DNA from: an uncultured Anaerolineae bacterium
GTDB lineage: Bacteria; Chloroflexota; Anaerolineae; Aggregatilineales; Phototrophicaceae
Length of the DNA stretch: 64,000 nucleotides
Assembly: GCA_937922795.1 (NCBI GenBank)
Contig: CALAJK010000010.1
Span: forward strand, 62,001-126,000
Reading direction: 5' to 3'
Of this stretch, positions 35,764-44,360 are shown one piece after another (the first letter of the stretch is position 1; each line of letters opens with the position of its first letter). The notes below the pieces were generated by a model. That model ran no database searches, had not been told where the DNA came from, and worked only from the letters and a program-made list of their open reading frames with translations. Both the position numbers and the translations under genes were made by a program.

Positions 35764-37126
35764 GGCTTTCGACGCGCTGTGGCTGCTGGCGCTGATGGCC
35801 TTCGTCTTGGCCGGCGCGCCGGCGGCGTCGTTCCACGGCGACGAGGCCATGCAGATCTACATGAGCCGCGACTATCTCACCGCCTTCGTCGAGCGCGAAC
35901 CGGCTCGGCTCATGGTCGCTCCCCCCTACTACATCGATGACGACCCGTGGCTGCGCATCCTCAACGGTTCGGTCAACCGCTACGCCATCGGCCTGAGCTG
36001 GCATCTGGCCGGCTTCACGGCGGCCGATCTGCCGCCCCGGCCGGGGTGGGACTGGGGGCTGGACTACGCCCGCAACGTTGAGACCGGCCACCGGCCAGCG
36101 CCCGACCGGATGAACGCGGCGCGGCTGCCCTCGGCGCTGATGCTGGCGCTGAGCGTCCCGGTCATTTTCGCCCTCGGTGGGGCGCTGGGCGGCCGGCTGC
36201 CGGCGCTGTTCGCCAGCGGGCTGTACGCGCTGCATCCGGTCATCCTGCTCAACGGGCGGCGGGCGATGATGGAAGGCTCGCTGCTGCTGTTCGGCCTGCT
36301 GACCGTCCTGGCGGCGGCCGCCATCAGCCGCCGGCGTCAGGCCGGAAAGGACAGCGCCTGGGGTTGGTGGGCGCTGCTCGTCCTGGCGGGCGGACTGACC
36401 CTGGCCAGCAAACACAGCGGCATCGTGTACGTGGCCGGGGCGCTGGGCTGGATTCTGGCCGCCGCCGGGCTGCAGGCCGCGCGCGAGCGCAGTTTACGCC
36501 GGCTGCCGACCACGATCGTGAAACTGGCCGCCGCTGGTGGGCTGATCGCGATGCTGTTCCTGGCGCTGTCGCCCGCCCTGTGGAATGACCCGCCCGCCCG
36601 TCTGCGCGATCTGATCGAGCAGCGGCAGGGGCTGCTGGACATTCAAGTCGCCGCCGACCCGCTGGCCCCGACCAGCCTGCTCCAGCGCCTGGAAGGGATC
36701 ATCCTGCAGCCGTTCCTGACGCCGCCCGCCCATTACGAAGTCGCCGCCTGGGCGGAAGCCATGCCGATGGCCGACGAGATCGCCGCCTATATGGCCTCGC
36801 CGGTCAGCGGCTTGCAGTTCGGCGCGCTCGGCGTCCCGCTGACTCTGCTGGCCGGGCTGGGGCTGGCAGCGCTGGTCTGGCCGCGGCTGCGGCCGCCGGG
36901 CGAATGGCAAATCGGCCTGCTGGTCTGGGCAGCGGCGGCGGCGGCCAGCCTGCTGGCCAACCCCCTGCCCTGGCAGCGCTATTACCTGCCGTGGCTGCCG
37001 GTCGCCGTGCTGCTGGCGGGGGTCGGGCTGGTCACGGCGCTGCGGCTGGCGGCGCGCCTGCGGGCTGGCCGCTGGCCTAGAAGTCCACTTGCGGACGCGG
37101 CGGATGTCAACGAAACTGGAGGGTAA
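35735..37126 (+). CDS. GT-C family glycosyltransferase (ArnT/PMT-like)
   Basis: The 463-aa polytopic protein begins with a membrane segment followed by AASFHGDEAMQIYMSRDYL. The acidic GDEA pair in the first large extracytoplasmic loop is the hallmark of GT-C enzymes using polyprenyl-phosphate sugars. About ten hydrophobic segments follow, including ALMLALSVPVIFALGGALGG, FASGLYALHPVILLNGRRAMMEGSL (in part), and PLPWQRYYLPWLPVAVLLAG near the end. It overlaps the serA-like stop by 29 nt, so the two are co-expressed. The sugar and acceptor are unknown. Confidence 0.82.
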   Translation: MLAKLKSASRAFDALWLLALMAFVLAGAPAASFHGDEAMQIYMSRDYLTAFVEREPARLMVAPPYYIDDDPWLRILNGSVNRYAIGLSWHLAGFTAADLPPRPGWDWGLDYARNVETGHRPAPDRMNAARLPSALMLALSVPVIFALGGALGGRLPALFASGLYALHPVILLNGRRAMMEGSLLLFGLLTVLAAAAISRRRQAGKDSAWGWWALLVLAGGLTLASKHSGIVYVAGALGWILAAAGLQAARERSLRRLPTTIVKLAAAGGLIAMLFLALSPALWNDPPARLRDLIEQRQGLLDIQVAADPLAPTSLLQRLEGIILQPFLTPPAHYEVAAWAEAMPMADEIAAYMASPVSGLQFGALGVPLTLLAGLGLAALVWPRLRPPGEWQIGLLVWAAAAAASLLANPLPWQRYYLPWLPVAVLLAGVGLVTALRLAARLRAGRWPRSPLADAADVNETGG

Positions 37127-37149
37127 ATCCTGATCTGAAAGGGGCTGCT

Positions 37150-37722
37150 ATGCGATTTGGATACGTCGTCCTGCTCATCGCCGGCCTGTTGGCGGCGTGC
37201 GGAAGCCCAACGACCGAACCCACAACCCCGCCCAACGACCAGACCGCGCCAGAAAGCGCCACCACGCAGCCGCCGACTGCCGAGCCGACGCTGCCGCTGC
37301 CTGAGCGCCGCATCGTCACCGATGTGCCGCTGCCCATCCCCGGCACGCTGATCGCCGCGCCCGCCACCGAAGACCCGTCAGCAGGCGAGATCTTCACCCG
37401 CATCCTGTACGAGCAAAGCGGCGGGATCGCCGGCCGGTCGCTCACGATTGAGGTGCGCGGCGACGGCACAGTGACGCGCAACGGCGCGGTCAGCACCATC
37501 TCACCGGCTCAGGTCGAGCAGTTGAACGACATCATCAACCAGTTGAACTTTTTCGGCCTGCAAGGCGCGTTCACCGCGCCCGGAACCAGCGCGGACATCA
37601 TCACCTATCAGGTGACCGTAGAACGCGCGGGCAGCGAACGCACCATCGTCGCCCAGGATGGGTTCATACCAGGGCCGCTGGACGCTTTCCTGTCCGTGTT
37701 GGGCACGCTCGGCCAGCCGTGA
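37150..37722 (+). CDS. Small lipoprotein
   Basis: The 190-aa product has a lipoprotein signal (VVLLIAGLLAAC), a Thr/Pro-rich spacer (TEPTTPPNDQTAPESATTQP) and a compact C-terminal domain: LTIEVRGDGTVTRNGAVSTI, VEQLNDIINQLNFFGLQGAF, then ITYQVTVERAGSERTIVAQD. That domain resembles small periplasmic protein-protein interaction modules, but I cannot name it. AAAGGGG sits 5 nt before the ATG. It probably closes the operon begun at 31.9 kb. Confidence 0.78.
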   Translation: MRFGYVVLLIAGLLAACGSPTTEPTTPPNDQTAPESATTQPPTAEPTLPLPERRIVTDVPLPIPGTLIAAPATEDPSAGEIFTRILYEQSGGIAGRSLTIEVRGDGTVTRNGAVSTISPAQVEQLNDIINQLNFFGLQGAFTAPGTSADIITYQVTVERAGSERTIVAQDGFIPGPLDAFLSVLGTLGQP

Positions 37723-37751
37723 CCGGCGCGGCGCGTCAGTTCTGCAGGCGG

Positions 37752-38216
37752 TCAGCGCCGCAGCGTGGCGATCAACCGGGATGGATACAGCAGCAGATCC
37801 AGCCCGTCCGCGATGTTGCGCACCAGTACGTCGGCGGCGGCGACCAGCGGGGCGGCCAGACCCTCTGGCCCCAAGACGGCGATGCGCAGGCTGGCCGCGT
37901 TGAACATGACGAGGTCGTTCGCGCCGTTGCCCACCGCCGCCACCCCCTCGCCGCCCAATCCCAGCACATAGGCGCCCTTCTCCGCCGCGCCATGCCGGAT
38001 GATGGTCGCCTGCAGGCCGAGTTCGGCGTCCACGGCCGCCTGCCTGCCGTGCGTGTCGGCGGTCAGCAGATGCACCTGCACCTGCTGGCGCAGCGCCTCC
38101 AGGCGCGGCTTGACGCCCGGCAGCAGCGCCCCATCCAGCGCCAGCGTGCCGTTCACGTCCAGCACCAGATGGGCGATGGCCAGCGATCGGCCGCCGGGGA
38201 TAGCAATCTCGATCAT
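37752..38216 (-). CDS. HAD-superfamily small hydrolase (soluble P-type-ATPase-like)
   Basis: The 154-aa product begins MIEIAIPGGRSLAIAHLVLD and has the HAD motif LVLDVNGTLALDG, motif II HLLTADTHGRQ (Thr), and motif IV VAVGNGANDLVMFNAA; the length and the DVNGT/GNGAND combination match the soluble, P-type-ATPase-related HAD group. AAGGAG lies 6 nt before ATG 38216. Probably a metal-dependent phosphatase of unknown substrate. Its start is 29 nt from the stop of the lipoprotein gene upstream on the same strand. Confidence 0.82.
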   Translation of the reverse strand: MIEIAIPGGRSLAIAHLVLDVNGTLALDGALLPGVKPRLEALRQQVQVHLLTADTHGRQAAVDAELGLQATIIRHGAAEKGAYVLGLGGEGVAAVGNGANDLVMFNAASLRIAVLGPEGLAAPLVAAADVLVRNIADGLDLLLYPSRLIATLRR

Positions 38217-38244
38217 CACACACTCCTTGCCGCCAGGGACTTGA

Positions 38245-39417
38245 TCAGGGCAAAGCCTGCACGTTGAGGATGTAGCTGGCCGGCTCGCCGCCCATCTCCG
38301 GCACAATGATCTGGAAACGCACCGATTCGCCCGGCGACAGCGCCGGCGTGATGTCGCCATAGCCGGCGGCGATCACGTCGCGCGCCGCATTGAACACCGT
38401 GACCACGGCGCGCAGATCGCGGGCGCGCGCGCCGCCGGCGTTGGTCACACTGCCGGTGATTCGCAGCCGCCCATCCGCCTCCTGCACCGACTCATCTGAC
38501 CAGGACAGCGCCTCGGCCTCTAGCGCCGGCTGAGCCGCCTCCGGCTGCCAATCAGCGCCGCCCAACGTCAGCCTATACGAGGCAGCCAGCGCCGGCTGCC
38601 CCTGCCCAAACCGCAGGCTGAACGGCGCAAACCCGCCGGGCGCGATGCTGTAGCCCATGGTCAGGTCGGCCGCTTCGGCCAGCGGCAGGTCGTCGGCGGT
38701 CAGCAGCGTCGCCCGCACGGGCACGGGCGCGGCCGGCGCGAAGCTGTAGTTGGCCACTTCGCCGGTGATGAAAAAGACGCCCGTCGCGGTCGTCCAGGCG
38801 GACACATGCAGCAGGTCAAGCGCCGCCGTCGAAGCCGCCGCCAGCGCTGACGGCTCAGCCGGCTGCAAACTGCCCACCTCCGCCAGGGCGAAACTGTTGA
38901 TGATCGCCTGCAGTTCCGCCAGCCGCGCGGCTTCTGCCGGCAGCATCACCTCCAGCGCCGCCAGCAGCGAGTCCCGCGCCTCGATGAAGGTGTTCAGCGT
39001 ACGAGTGACGCCGCCCGGCCCGCGCTGCACGCCAGCGAGCCGCCAGCTCCCATCGCCCATGGCCTGCCGGGAGATCTCCGTATAGCGGTCGGCGTCCGGG
39101 CGAATCTGGGTTTGATATTGGTCGAGCAGGCCGGCCAGATCGCGCGAGGTGATGGAACGGCCTAGGTTGACCACTGCCAGCCGCAGCGCCGGCTCGTGCG
39201 CGCCGGGCGGGGCGAAGGCCGCCGCCGCCAGCGCCGTGGTGTGCTGTTCGTAGCGCGACCAATTGCGCGGCACGTCCACCGTGAACGCGCCGCTGGGGTG
39301 GGCGTAGCGCAGCGGCGACACATCCGGCGGCGGCGGCGTAGGCGCGAACACGACCGCGCCGCCGGCGCACCCCGCCAGCAGCCAGCCCAGCAGTCCGATC
39401 AGCAACCCAGCCTTCAT
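38245..39417 (-). CDS. Lipoprotein with FxLYD-like repeats
   Basis: The 390-aa product starts MKAGLLIGLLGWLLAGCAGG, a lipobox signal preceded by GAGGAG. The first domain (residues about 35-175: HPSGAFTVDVPRNWSRYEQ and on) resembles PsbP/DcrB-like modules of membrane lipoproteins. Two C-terminal FxLYD-type repeats follow: VFFITGEVANYSFAPAAPVP and RLRITGSVTNAGGARARDLR. Such repeats are thought to bind partners on the cell surface. The function is unknown. Confidence 0.78.
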   Translation of the reverse strand: MKAGLLIGLLGWLLAGCAGGAVVFAPTPPPPDVSPLRYAHPSGAFTVDVPRNWSRYEQHTTALAAAAFAPPGAHEPALRLAVVNLGRSITSRDLAGLLDQYQTQIRPDADRYTEISRQAMGDGSWRLAGVQRGPGGVTRTLNTFIEARDSLLAALEVMLPAEAARLAELQAIINSFALAEVGSLQPAEPSALAAASTAALDLLHVSAWTTATGVFFITGEVANYSFAPAAPVPVRATLLTADDLPLAEAADLTMGYSIAPGGFAPFSLRFGQGQPALAASYRLTLGGADWQPEAAQPALEAEALSWSDESVQEADGRLRITGSVTNAGGARARDLRAVVTVFNAARDVIAAGYGDITPALSPGESVRFQIIVPEMGGEPASYILNVQALP

Positions 39418-39442
39418 GCGCGCTCCTCGATCCCGGCGCTTC

Positions 39443-39471
39443 AGTATAGCAGCGAACGCGCGGGGCGTCAG
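39443..39471 (-). promoter_or_regulatory. Candidate promoter of the FxLYD lipoprotein gene
   Basis: On the minus strand CTGACG, a 17-nt spacer and TATACT lie about 26-54 nt before the ATG at 39417, in the divergent region. Confidence 0.5.
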
Positions 39472-39610
39472 CTTCTGTGAAATCTTTCATTAACCCTGTC
39501 GCCCGCGCCGTGTGTAGTACGATAGTCATAATGGAAGATCGACCGCGCCGGTATTACCCTTGACTCAAGGTGGTCGAGCAACCGATCCGCAACCAGACGA
39601 GGACGACAGG

Positions 39611-39973
39611 ATGTACACCCCCAATGAGCTGCTGTTCCCCCATCAGGCGATCGCCTCGCTGCGCCGGCTGCGCGGGCCGAAATGGCGTGACCTGGTCGAG
39701 CGCGTGCTCACGCTGCCGGAGACGCACGAGGAAACCCTGGCTTTCATGCTGATGATGATTCGCCTCGACGGCTGCATGGGCTGCGAAACTGACAGCTATC
39801 GCGCCATGCGCGGCTGCCCGGCCTGCGCCCTGCAGACGCTGCGCCGCTTCAAAGGCCAGGACGAAGACCTGCTGAGCAGCTTCGACCAGGCGCTGGCCGA
39901 CATCCGCAGCTTCGCTGACCAAGGCGCGCAGCAGGGCGTCACCATGAGCCAGGGCGTCCTCAGCCTGCTGTAA
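39611..39973 (+). CDS. Small protein with paired CxxC motifs
   Basis: From ATG 39611 the product is 120 aa. It is mainly alpha-helical with a central DGCMGCETDSYRAMRGCPAC, i.e. CxxC-x10-CxxC, a plausible zinc or iron-sulfur site. The flanks read MYTPNELLFPHQAIASLRRL, RGPKWRDLVERVLTLPETHE and FDQALADIRSFADQGAQQ. No signal peptide. I do not recognise the family. A longer frame from 39560 is possible, but the 39611 start has GAGG about 9 nt upstream and a more protein-like N-terminus. Transcribed alone. Confidence 0.65.
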   Translation: MYTPNELLFPHQAIASLRRLRGPKWRDLVERVLTLPETHEETLAFMLMMIRLDGCMGCETDSYRAMRGCPACALQTLRRFKGQDEDLLSSFDQALADIRSFADQGAQQGVTMSQGVLSLL

Positions 39974-40083
39974 CTCGCCGAACCGGGCCCTGGCGTTCAG
40001 ACAGAAACATAAACCGCTCACCCCCTGCCCGCCATCACGAGCGCGCTCAGCGGCTCCGCCTCATCGGCGGCGGCAAATAGATG

Positions 40084-40089
40084 TATAAT
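40084..40089 (+). promoter_or_regulatory. -10 element before the solute-binding lipoprotein gene
   Basis: A perfect TATAAT lies 37 nt before ATG 40127. No convincing -35 box is visible at the right spacing. Confidence 0.4.
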
Positions 40090-40126
40090 CGCAGCGGTTC
40101 TGATCCGGCCATGGAGATCGTCATTG

Positions 40127-41440
40127 ATGTGTGAACGACTGCCGCTGCGGCGCGCCGCGATCTATATCGGAATGACCTTGGCGGCGGCCTGCGGAAACAA
40201 CGCCGCCGACACACCCACGCTGCAGCCGCTGACGCTGCCGCCCGCCCCCACTGCCACCCTAGAGATGTCCCCCACCCCGCCTCCAGAACTCACACCGTCC
40301 GGCCCGTTGAAGCTGGTGATCTGGTGGCCGGATGCGCTGGCTGCCGCTGGCGACGCGGGCATCACCGCTCAACTGCGGGCGCAGCTAGCGGATTACGAGA
40401 CCGCACAGACCGACGTGATGATCGAGCTGAGGTTGAAGAAATCACAAGGAGCCGGCGGCATTTTGGAGACGCTGCGATCGACCACCGCCGTCGCGCCCGG
40501 CGCTCGGCCTGATCTGCTGCTGGTGCAGCGAGCCGATCTGCTGGCCGCCGTCCAAGCCAACCTGCTAGAGCCTCTCGAAGGTCGCGTTTCCTCCGCCATC
40601 CTCGGCGACCTGTATACGGCCGCCCTTGAACTCGGCCAGATCGGCGGCCAGCTTTACGGTTTGGCCTATGCGCTGGAGGCCCTGCATGTCGCCTATCGGC
40701 CGCCTGTGAGCGACTTCACCAGCTTTGAGTCGGCGCTTACGGGGGGGCGTCCGCTGGCTTTCGCCGCCGAGCATTCGACCAGCATCAGCGACGTTTTCCT
40801 GCTGCATTATCTATCCGCCGGCGGCAGCCTGTCTGATCTGAATGTGGGGCGGGTGAACGCCGATGCGCTGCGCGCCGTCCTCCAATTCTACGACGAGGCG
40901 GCCGCGCAGGATATTCTGCCGGCGACCATGACCAGCTTCACCGCCATCGGCGATTACCTTCAAGGCGTTCGCGACGGCCAATGGGCCGGAGTTGTCACGA
41001 CTACCCTGTATCAGCAGTTGGCCGCCGACGGCGAGACGCTGCGGTTCGCGCCGATCCCCACCGCCTCCGGCCGGCCCGCGTCGCTGGTTGACGGCTGGAT
41101 GTGGGTGACAACCGCCGCCAGCGGCGACCGGCAGGCGGCGGTCATGCGCTTCTTGGATTGGATGTTCGAGATCGAACGCCAGGCGGAATTGACGCGCGCC
41201 ATCGGCTGGCTGCCGTCCCAACGCACGGCGCTGCGGGTTCTGGCGCAGCAAGCGCAAGATGGCGACGGCTACCTAGAATTTGTCAATCAACTGCTGGCGA
41301 ACGCTTGGCCGACGCCCGCAGTGGCGCTGAGCGTGAGCACGGCCCGCGTGCTGGAAAACGCGCTGCTGGCGGTGATCTCCGACCAGCAGAGCGCCGAGGA
41401 GGCCGTTCAAACCGTCCTGAGCCAGCTCATGAGGAGCTAA
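40127..41440 (+). CDS. Family 1 extracellular solute-binding lipoprotein, orphan
   Basis: The 437-aa product has a lipoprotein signal (YIGMTLAAACGN) and a Pro/Thr linker. The mature domain has the sugar-binding protein layout: LKLVIWWPDALA at strand 1, GARPDLLLVQRADLLAAVQ, YGLAYALEALHVAYRP, GDYLQGVRDGQWAGVVTTTL and IPTASGRPASLVDGWMWVTT. This matches ABC-type carbohydrate-binding (SBP_bac_1) proteins. No permease or ATPase gene is adjacent, so the transporter partner must be elsewhere or the protein acts as a sensor. GGAG sits 10 nt before ATG. It overlaps the opposing receiver gene by 4 nt. Confidence 0.8.
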   Translation: MCERLPLRRAAIYIGMTLAAACGNNAADTPTLQPLTLPPAPTATLEMSPTPPPELTPSGPLKLVIWWPDALAAAGDAGITAQLRAQLADYETAQTDVMIELRLKKSQGAGGILETLRSTTAVAPGARPDLLLVQRADLLAAVQANLLEPLEGRVSSAILGDLYTAALELGQIGGQLYGLAYALEALHVAYRPPVSDFTSFESALTGGRPLAFAAEHSTSISDVFLLHYLSAGGSLSDLNVGRVNADALRAVLQFYDEAAAQDILPATMTSFTAIGDYLQGVRDGQWAGVVTTTLYQQLAADGETLRFAPIPTASGRPASLVDGWMWVTTAASGDRQAAVMRFLDWMFEIERQAELTRAIGWLPSQRTALRVLAQQAQDGDGYLEFVNQLLANAWPTPAVALSVSTARVLENALLAVISDQQSAEEAVQTVLSQLMRS

Positions 41441-41799
41441 CGCACGCCGACCCGTTCCAGCGCGTCCTTCAAATCGTTGAGCTTGATCGGTTTCACCAGA
41501 TACCCATTCGCGCCGGCGGCCTCCGCCTCTTTGCGCTTGGGCGGCGAGTAGGCGGAGATCATGATGATCGGCAGATGTTGGGTGCGCGGATCGGCTCGCA
41601 GCTGCCGGCAGATCTCCAGCCCATCCTCATCAGGCAGCATGATGTCGAGGATGATCGCGTCTGGCTCCTCATACGCCAGTTTGTCCCAGGTCTGACGCCC
41701 CGAAAACGCCCCAATCGGCTGGTGGCCAATCAGGCTCAAAAACGTGGTGAGCATATCCACCGTCAGGTGTTCATCATCAACAACGAGGATTTTCGCCAT
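41437..41799 (-). CDS. Single-domain response regulator (CheY-like)
   Basis: The 120-aa receiver is canonical: KILVVDDEHLTVDML (acidic pair), DAIILDIMLPDEDGLEICRQ (phospho-Asp), LPIIMISAYSPPKRKE (Ser switch) and GANGYLVKPIKLNDLKDAL (Lys-Pro). No output domain and no kinase nearby. ATG 41799 gives the canonical N-terminus. It converges with the solute-binding gene, with stops overlapping by 4 nt. Confidence 0.88.
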   Translation of the reverse strand: MAKILVVDDEHLTVDMLTTFLSLIGHQPIGAFSGRQTWDKLAYEEPDAIILDIMLPDEDGLEICRQLRADPRTQHLPIIMISAYSPPKRKEAEAAGANGYLVKPIKLNDLKDALERVGVR

Positions 41800-41895
41800 A
41801 AACGGTTCCGCCATCTGGGCGGCGCTGCAGGGGCCCGCTTAAACCGGGCTGTAGTGTAACGAAAATCCGGCTGACCTCACACCCTGACCTTGGTC

Positions 41896-42603
41896 TCAGG
41901 TTGGCAGCAGCCCCGTGCGCCGCCGCTCAGCCTCGGCCGCCATCCGCCGCCCGAACACGACGCCGAAGGCTTCGACCACCCGCCGCGCCGCCTCGTCCTC
42001 ATCCACCGGCGCGCCGAGCAGCGCCGCCAGGCTGGTGACGCCCTTATCACGGATGCCGCAGGGGATGATCCCATCATAGGCGCGCAGATCCGTGTTCAGG
42101 TTGAGCGCGAAGCCATGCCGGGTGACCAGCCGCGCCGTCACCCGCACGCCGATGGCGCAGATTTTGGCCGGGCCTGCCGGCGTGTCCACCCACACGCCGG
42201 TGCAGCCGGTGATCGCCTTGCCGACCACGCCATAGGCCGCCAGCGCCCGGATGACCGCCTGCTCCAGCCGGCGCACATAACCGAGCACATCGGCCCGCAG
42301 ATCGCCCGATCCTGCCAATCGCAGGATCGGATAGCCGACTAACTGCCCCGGCCCATGATAGGTGATGTCGCCGCCGCGATCAGCGCGGGCTAGGACGATG
42401 CCGCGTTGGGCCAGCTCTGCCGGCGTCAGCAGCAGATGCGCCGTGCTGCCGGACGAGCCGAGCGTATAGGTGGGCGGATGGCTGAGCAGCAGCAGCCGGT
42501 CGGGCGGCGACTCGGCGCGCAGGGCGGCCAGCCGCGCCTGGAGCGCCTGCGCCTGCTCGAAGGGCAGCGTGGGCAGCCGCCAGACCTCACACCGTTCCAT
42601 CAA
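41896..42603 (-). CDS. lipB: Lipoyl(octanoyl) transferase LipB
   Basis: LipB transfers octanoyl groups from octanoyl-ACP to lipoyl domains of 2-oxoacid dehydrogenases and the glycine cleavage H protein. The 235-aa product shows LLLLSHPPTYTLGSSG, RADRGGDITYHGPGQLVGYPI, the catalytic Lys in PAKICAIGVRV, GFALNLNTDL, and the catalytic Cys in IIPCGIRDKGVTSL. The start (MM) overlaps the upstream hydrolase stop by 4 nt. No lipA is adjacent within this window. Confidence 0.94.
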   Translation of the reverse strand: MMERCEVWRLPTLPFEQAQALQARLAALRAESPPDRLLLLSHPPTYTLGSSGSTAHLLLTPAELAQRGIVLARADRGGDITYHGPGQLVGYPILRLAGSGDLRADVLGYVRRLEQAVIRALAAYGVVGKAITGCTGVWVDTPAGPAKICAIGVRVTARLVTRHGFALNLNTDLRAYDGIIPCGIRDKGVTSLAALLGAPVDEDEAARRVVEAFGVVFGRRMAAEAERRRTGLLPT

Positions 42604-43346
42604 TAGACCATCCGCGGTTCCAGGCGCGCCGGCGGCTGAAGATGCGCCTCCAGAAAGTTGAAGGTGCGCGCCAGCGCCTGACGCCCAACTTGACGCTGCG
42701 CTTCGGACGCATCTTCGGTGAAGAACTCATGACCGACGCCCGCCAGGATGACGACTTCATGCGCCAGCGGCCCGGCCGCCAGCTCCGCCCGCAGCCGGTC
42801 AATGATCGCCCGGGGGATATAAGGCTCGTCCGCGCCGTAAAATGCCAGGATCGGCGCTTGGGCTTGGCCGAACCGCCCCAGGCAGCGCTGCGGGAAGCCG
42901 CCGTAAGCGACCGCCGCCTCCAGGTCGGGGCGGGTGATAGCCGCCTCGAACGCCAGGCCGCCGCCCAACCCAATGCCAACCGCCGCCACATCGCCGTTGG
43001 TGTTGTGGTGGGTTTCCAGCACGCTCAGCGCCGCGTTCACACGGGCGAATCCCTCCTCGCCCAACGCTCGCACCCGTTCCATCGCCTCCAGCGGCGTGGC
43101 GGCGATCTGGCCGTCGAACAGGTCAGGCGCGATGACGTAGTAGCCGGTCTGGGCGAACAGATTGGCCATGCGCCGGATGATCGGCGTGATCCCCCACCAG
43201 TCGTGGATGAGCGCCACCGCCGGCAGCCGCCGGCCGCTGACCGGATGCGCCCAGTACGCCGGCAGGCTGCGCCCGCCTTCCATCACCACCTGAATGCTGC
43301 CGGTGGTGATGCCGTATTCGACATGTTCCGGATCGTAGATGGGCAT
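42600..43346 (-). CDS. Dienelactone-hydrolase-like alpha/beta hydrolase with substituted nucleophile
   Basis: The 248-aa product follows the dienelactone hydrolase family: LPAVALIHDWWGITPIIRRM, FAQTGYYVIAPDLFDGQ, ILAFYGADEPYIP with the catalytic Asp and VGHEFFTEDASEAQ with the catalytic His. The nucleophile elbow, normally GxCxGG, reads GIGLGGG: codon 126 is GGG (Gly), so the nucleophilic Cys is missing while Asp and His remain. It may be a non-catalytic binder or use another residue. It starts 8 nt after the acetyltransferase gene and overlaps lipB by 4 nt. Confidence 0.85.
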   Translation of the reverse strand: MPIYDPEHVEYGITTGSIQVVMEGGRSLPAYWAHPVSGRRLPAVALIHDWWGITPIIRRMANLFAQTGYYVIAPDLFDGQIAATPLEAMERVRALGEEGFARVNAALSVLETHHNTNGDVAAVGIGLGGGLAFEAAITRPDLEAAVAYGGFPQRCLGRFGQAQAPILAFYGADEPYIPRAIIDRLRAELAAGPLAHEVVILAGVGHEFFTEDASEAQRQVGRQALARTFNFLEAHLQPPARLEPRMVY

Positions 43347-43354
43347 GGCCAACC

Positions 43355-44308
43355 TTACTGCGCCGCAGCGGCGTAAATGTCCTGGACGAAGCCGTCCGGC
43401 TCGGCGTCTGGACCCAACAGGGATGCCACCTCCTGAGCCGTCACCATGACCAGCGTGCGGTAGCCCTCGTGGTGCGCCCAATCGCGCAGCGCGGTCAGCA
43501 CCTGGGTGGACAGCGGCTTGGGCGACCAGCAGGCGACATCGGCGCTGCGCGGCGCGTACAACTGCTGCTCACAGTACACCAGCGCTTCCTGGCCGGCCAC
43601 GCTGAACTTGAGCCGATGAGCGCGCCGGGCGCGCAGCTCCGGGATGGCGTGCCAGGTGCGCGGCCACAGCGTCTCCCACTGGTGGCGGGCGCTGGTCAGC
43701 CGACCCACCGGCATATGCCAGCCGCTGATCTGGGTTGGGTTGGCGCTCAGGTGTTCGGCGGCGCGATAGAACACCTGGCCGGTGCGGGCCGGCAGCGACA
43801 CCCGCACCACCCGCGCCAGCCGGGCCAGCCCCTGGCGCTCGTACAGTCGGCAGGCGAAATCGTCATGCGGGACGACCGCCGTCGTCAGCCGGGCGCAGTC
43901 AGCCTGACGCGCCTGTTCCAGGCTGTAGGTCAGCAGCGCATCGGCCAGCGCCTCCGGCTCGCAGTCAGGGCGCAGGGTGAGGCCGACGATGTGCAGATGG
44001 CTGCCGAACGGCTCCGGCTCCAAGCCGTGAAAGGCTTCCACGTAGCCGCCGATGCGGCCATCCACCAGGGCGACGATCGGCAGGCCAGCGCCGCGCAGCA
44101 GATGGCTGAGGTGCAGCGCCGCCGTCTCGACGCTCATCCACGGGCCGCCGTGCAGCCAGCGCTCATAAATGCTCAGCGACTCGTAGGGCACGTCTTCCAC
44201 CTGCCCGGCGGCATTCAAGCGCTGCCAGCGCGTGACGCGGGCGCGGAACAGGGCGCTGATCGATTGGGTATCGTCTAGGCTTGCCAGGCGGACGCGAATT
44301 TCGGCCAT
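43355..44308 (-). CDS. GNAT-like acetyltransferase, two-domain
   Basis: The 317-aa product begins AEIRVRLASLDDTQSISALF, the GNAT strand-1/helix-1 pattern, with VALVDGRIGGYVEAFHGL and LHIVGLTLRPDCEPEALADALL (AcCoA region) and CRLYERQGLARLARV near residue 155 as the end of a first domain. Residues from about 180 form a second, weaker domain ending LVMVTAQEVASLLGP. Substrate unknown. It heads the lipB-containing minus-strand run; its start lies 52 nt from the divergent peptidase gene. Confidence 0.75.
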   Translation of the reverse strand: MAEIRVRLASLDDTQSISALFRARVTRWQRLNAAGQVEDVPYESLSIYERWLHGGPWMSVETAALHLSHLLRGAGLPIVALVDGRIGGYVEAFHGLEPEPFGSHLHIVGLTLRPDCEPEALADALLTYSLEQARQADCARLTTAVVPHDDFACRLYERQGLARLARVVRVSLPARTGQVFYRAAEHLSANPTQISGWHMPVGRLTSARHQWETLWPRTWHAIPELRARRAHRLKFSVAGQEALVYCEQQLYAPRSADVACWSPKPLSTQVLTALRDWAHHEGYRTLVMVTAQEVASLLGPDAEPDGFVQDIYAAAAQ

Positions 44309-44360
44309 CCTGTGCTATACTTCTAATTCTCTGCTGCATGCTGTTCCTCTAGATTGTACC

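Noticed and set aside
37729-37765. GC-rich inverted repeat between the lipoprotein and HAD genes
   Set aside because: It overlaps the HAD coding end and has no T-run, so I do not support it as a terminator.
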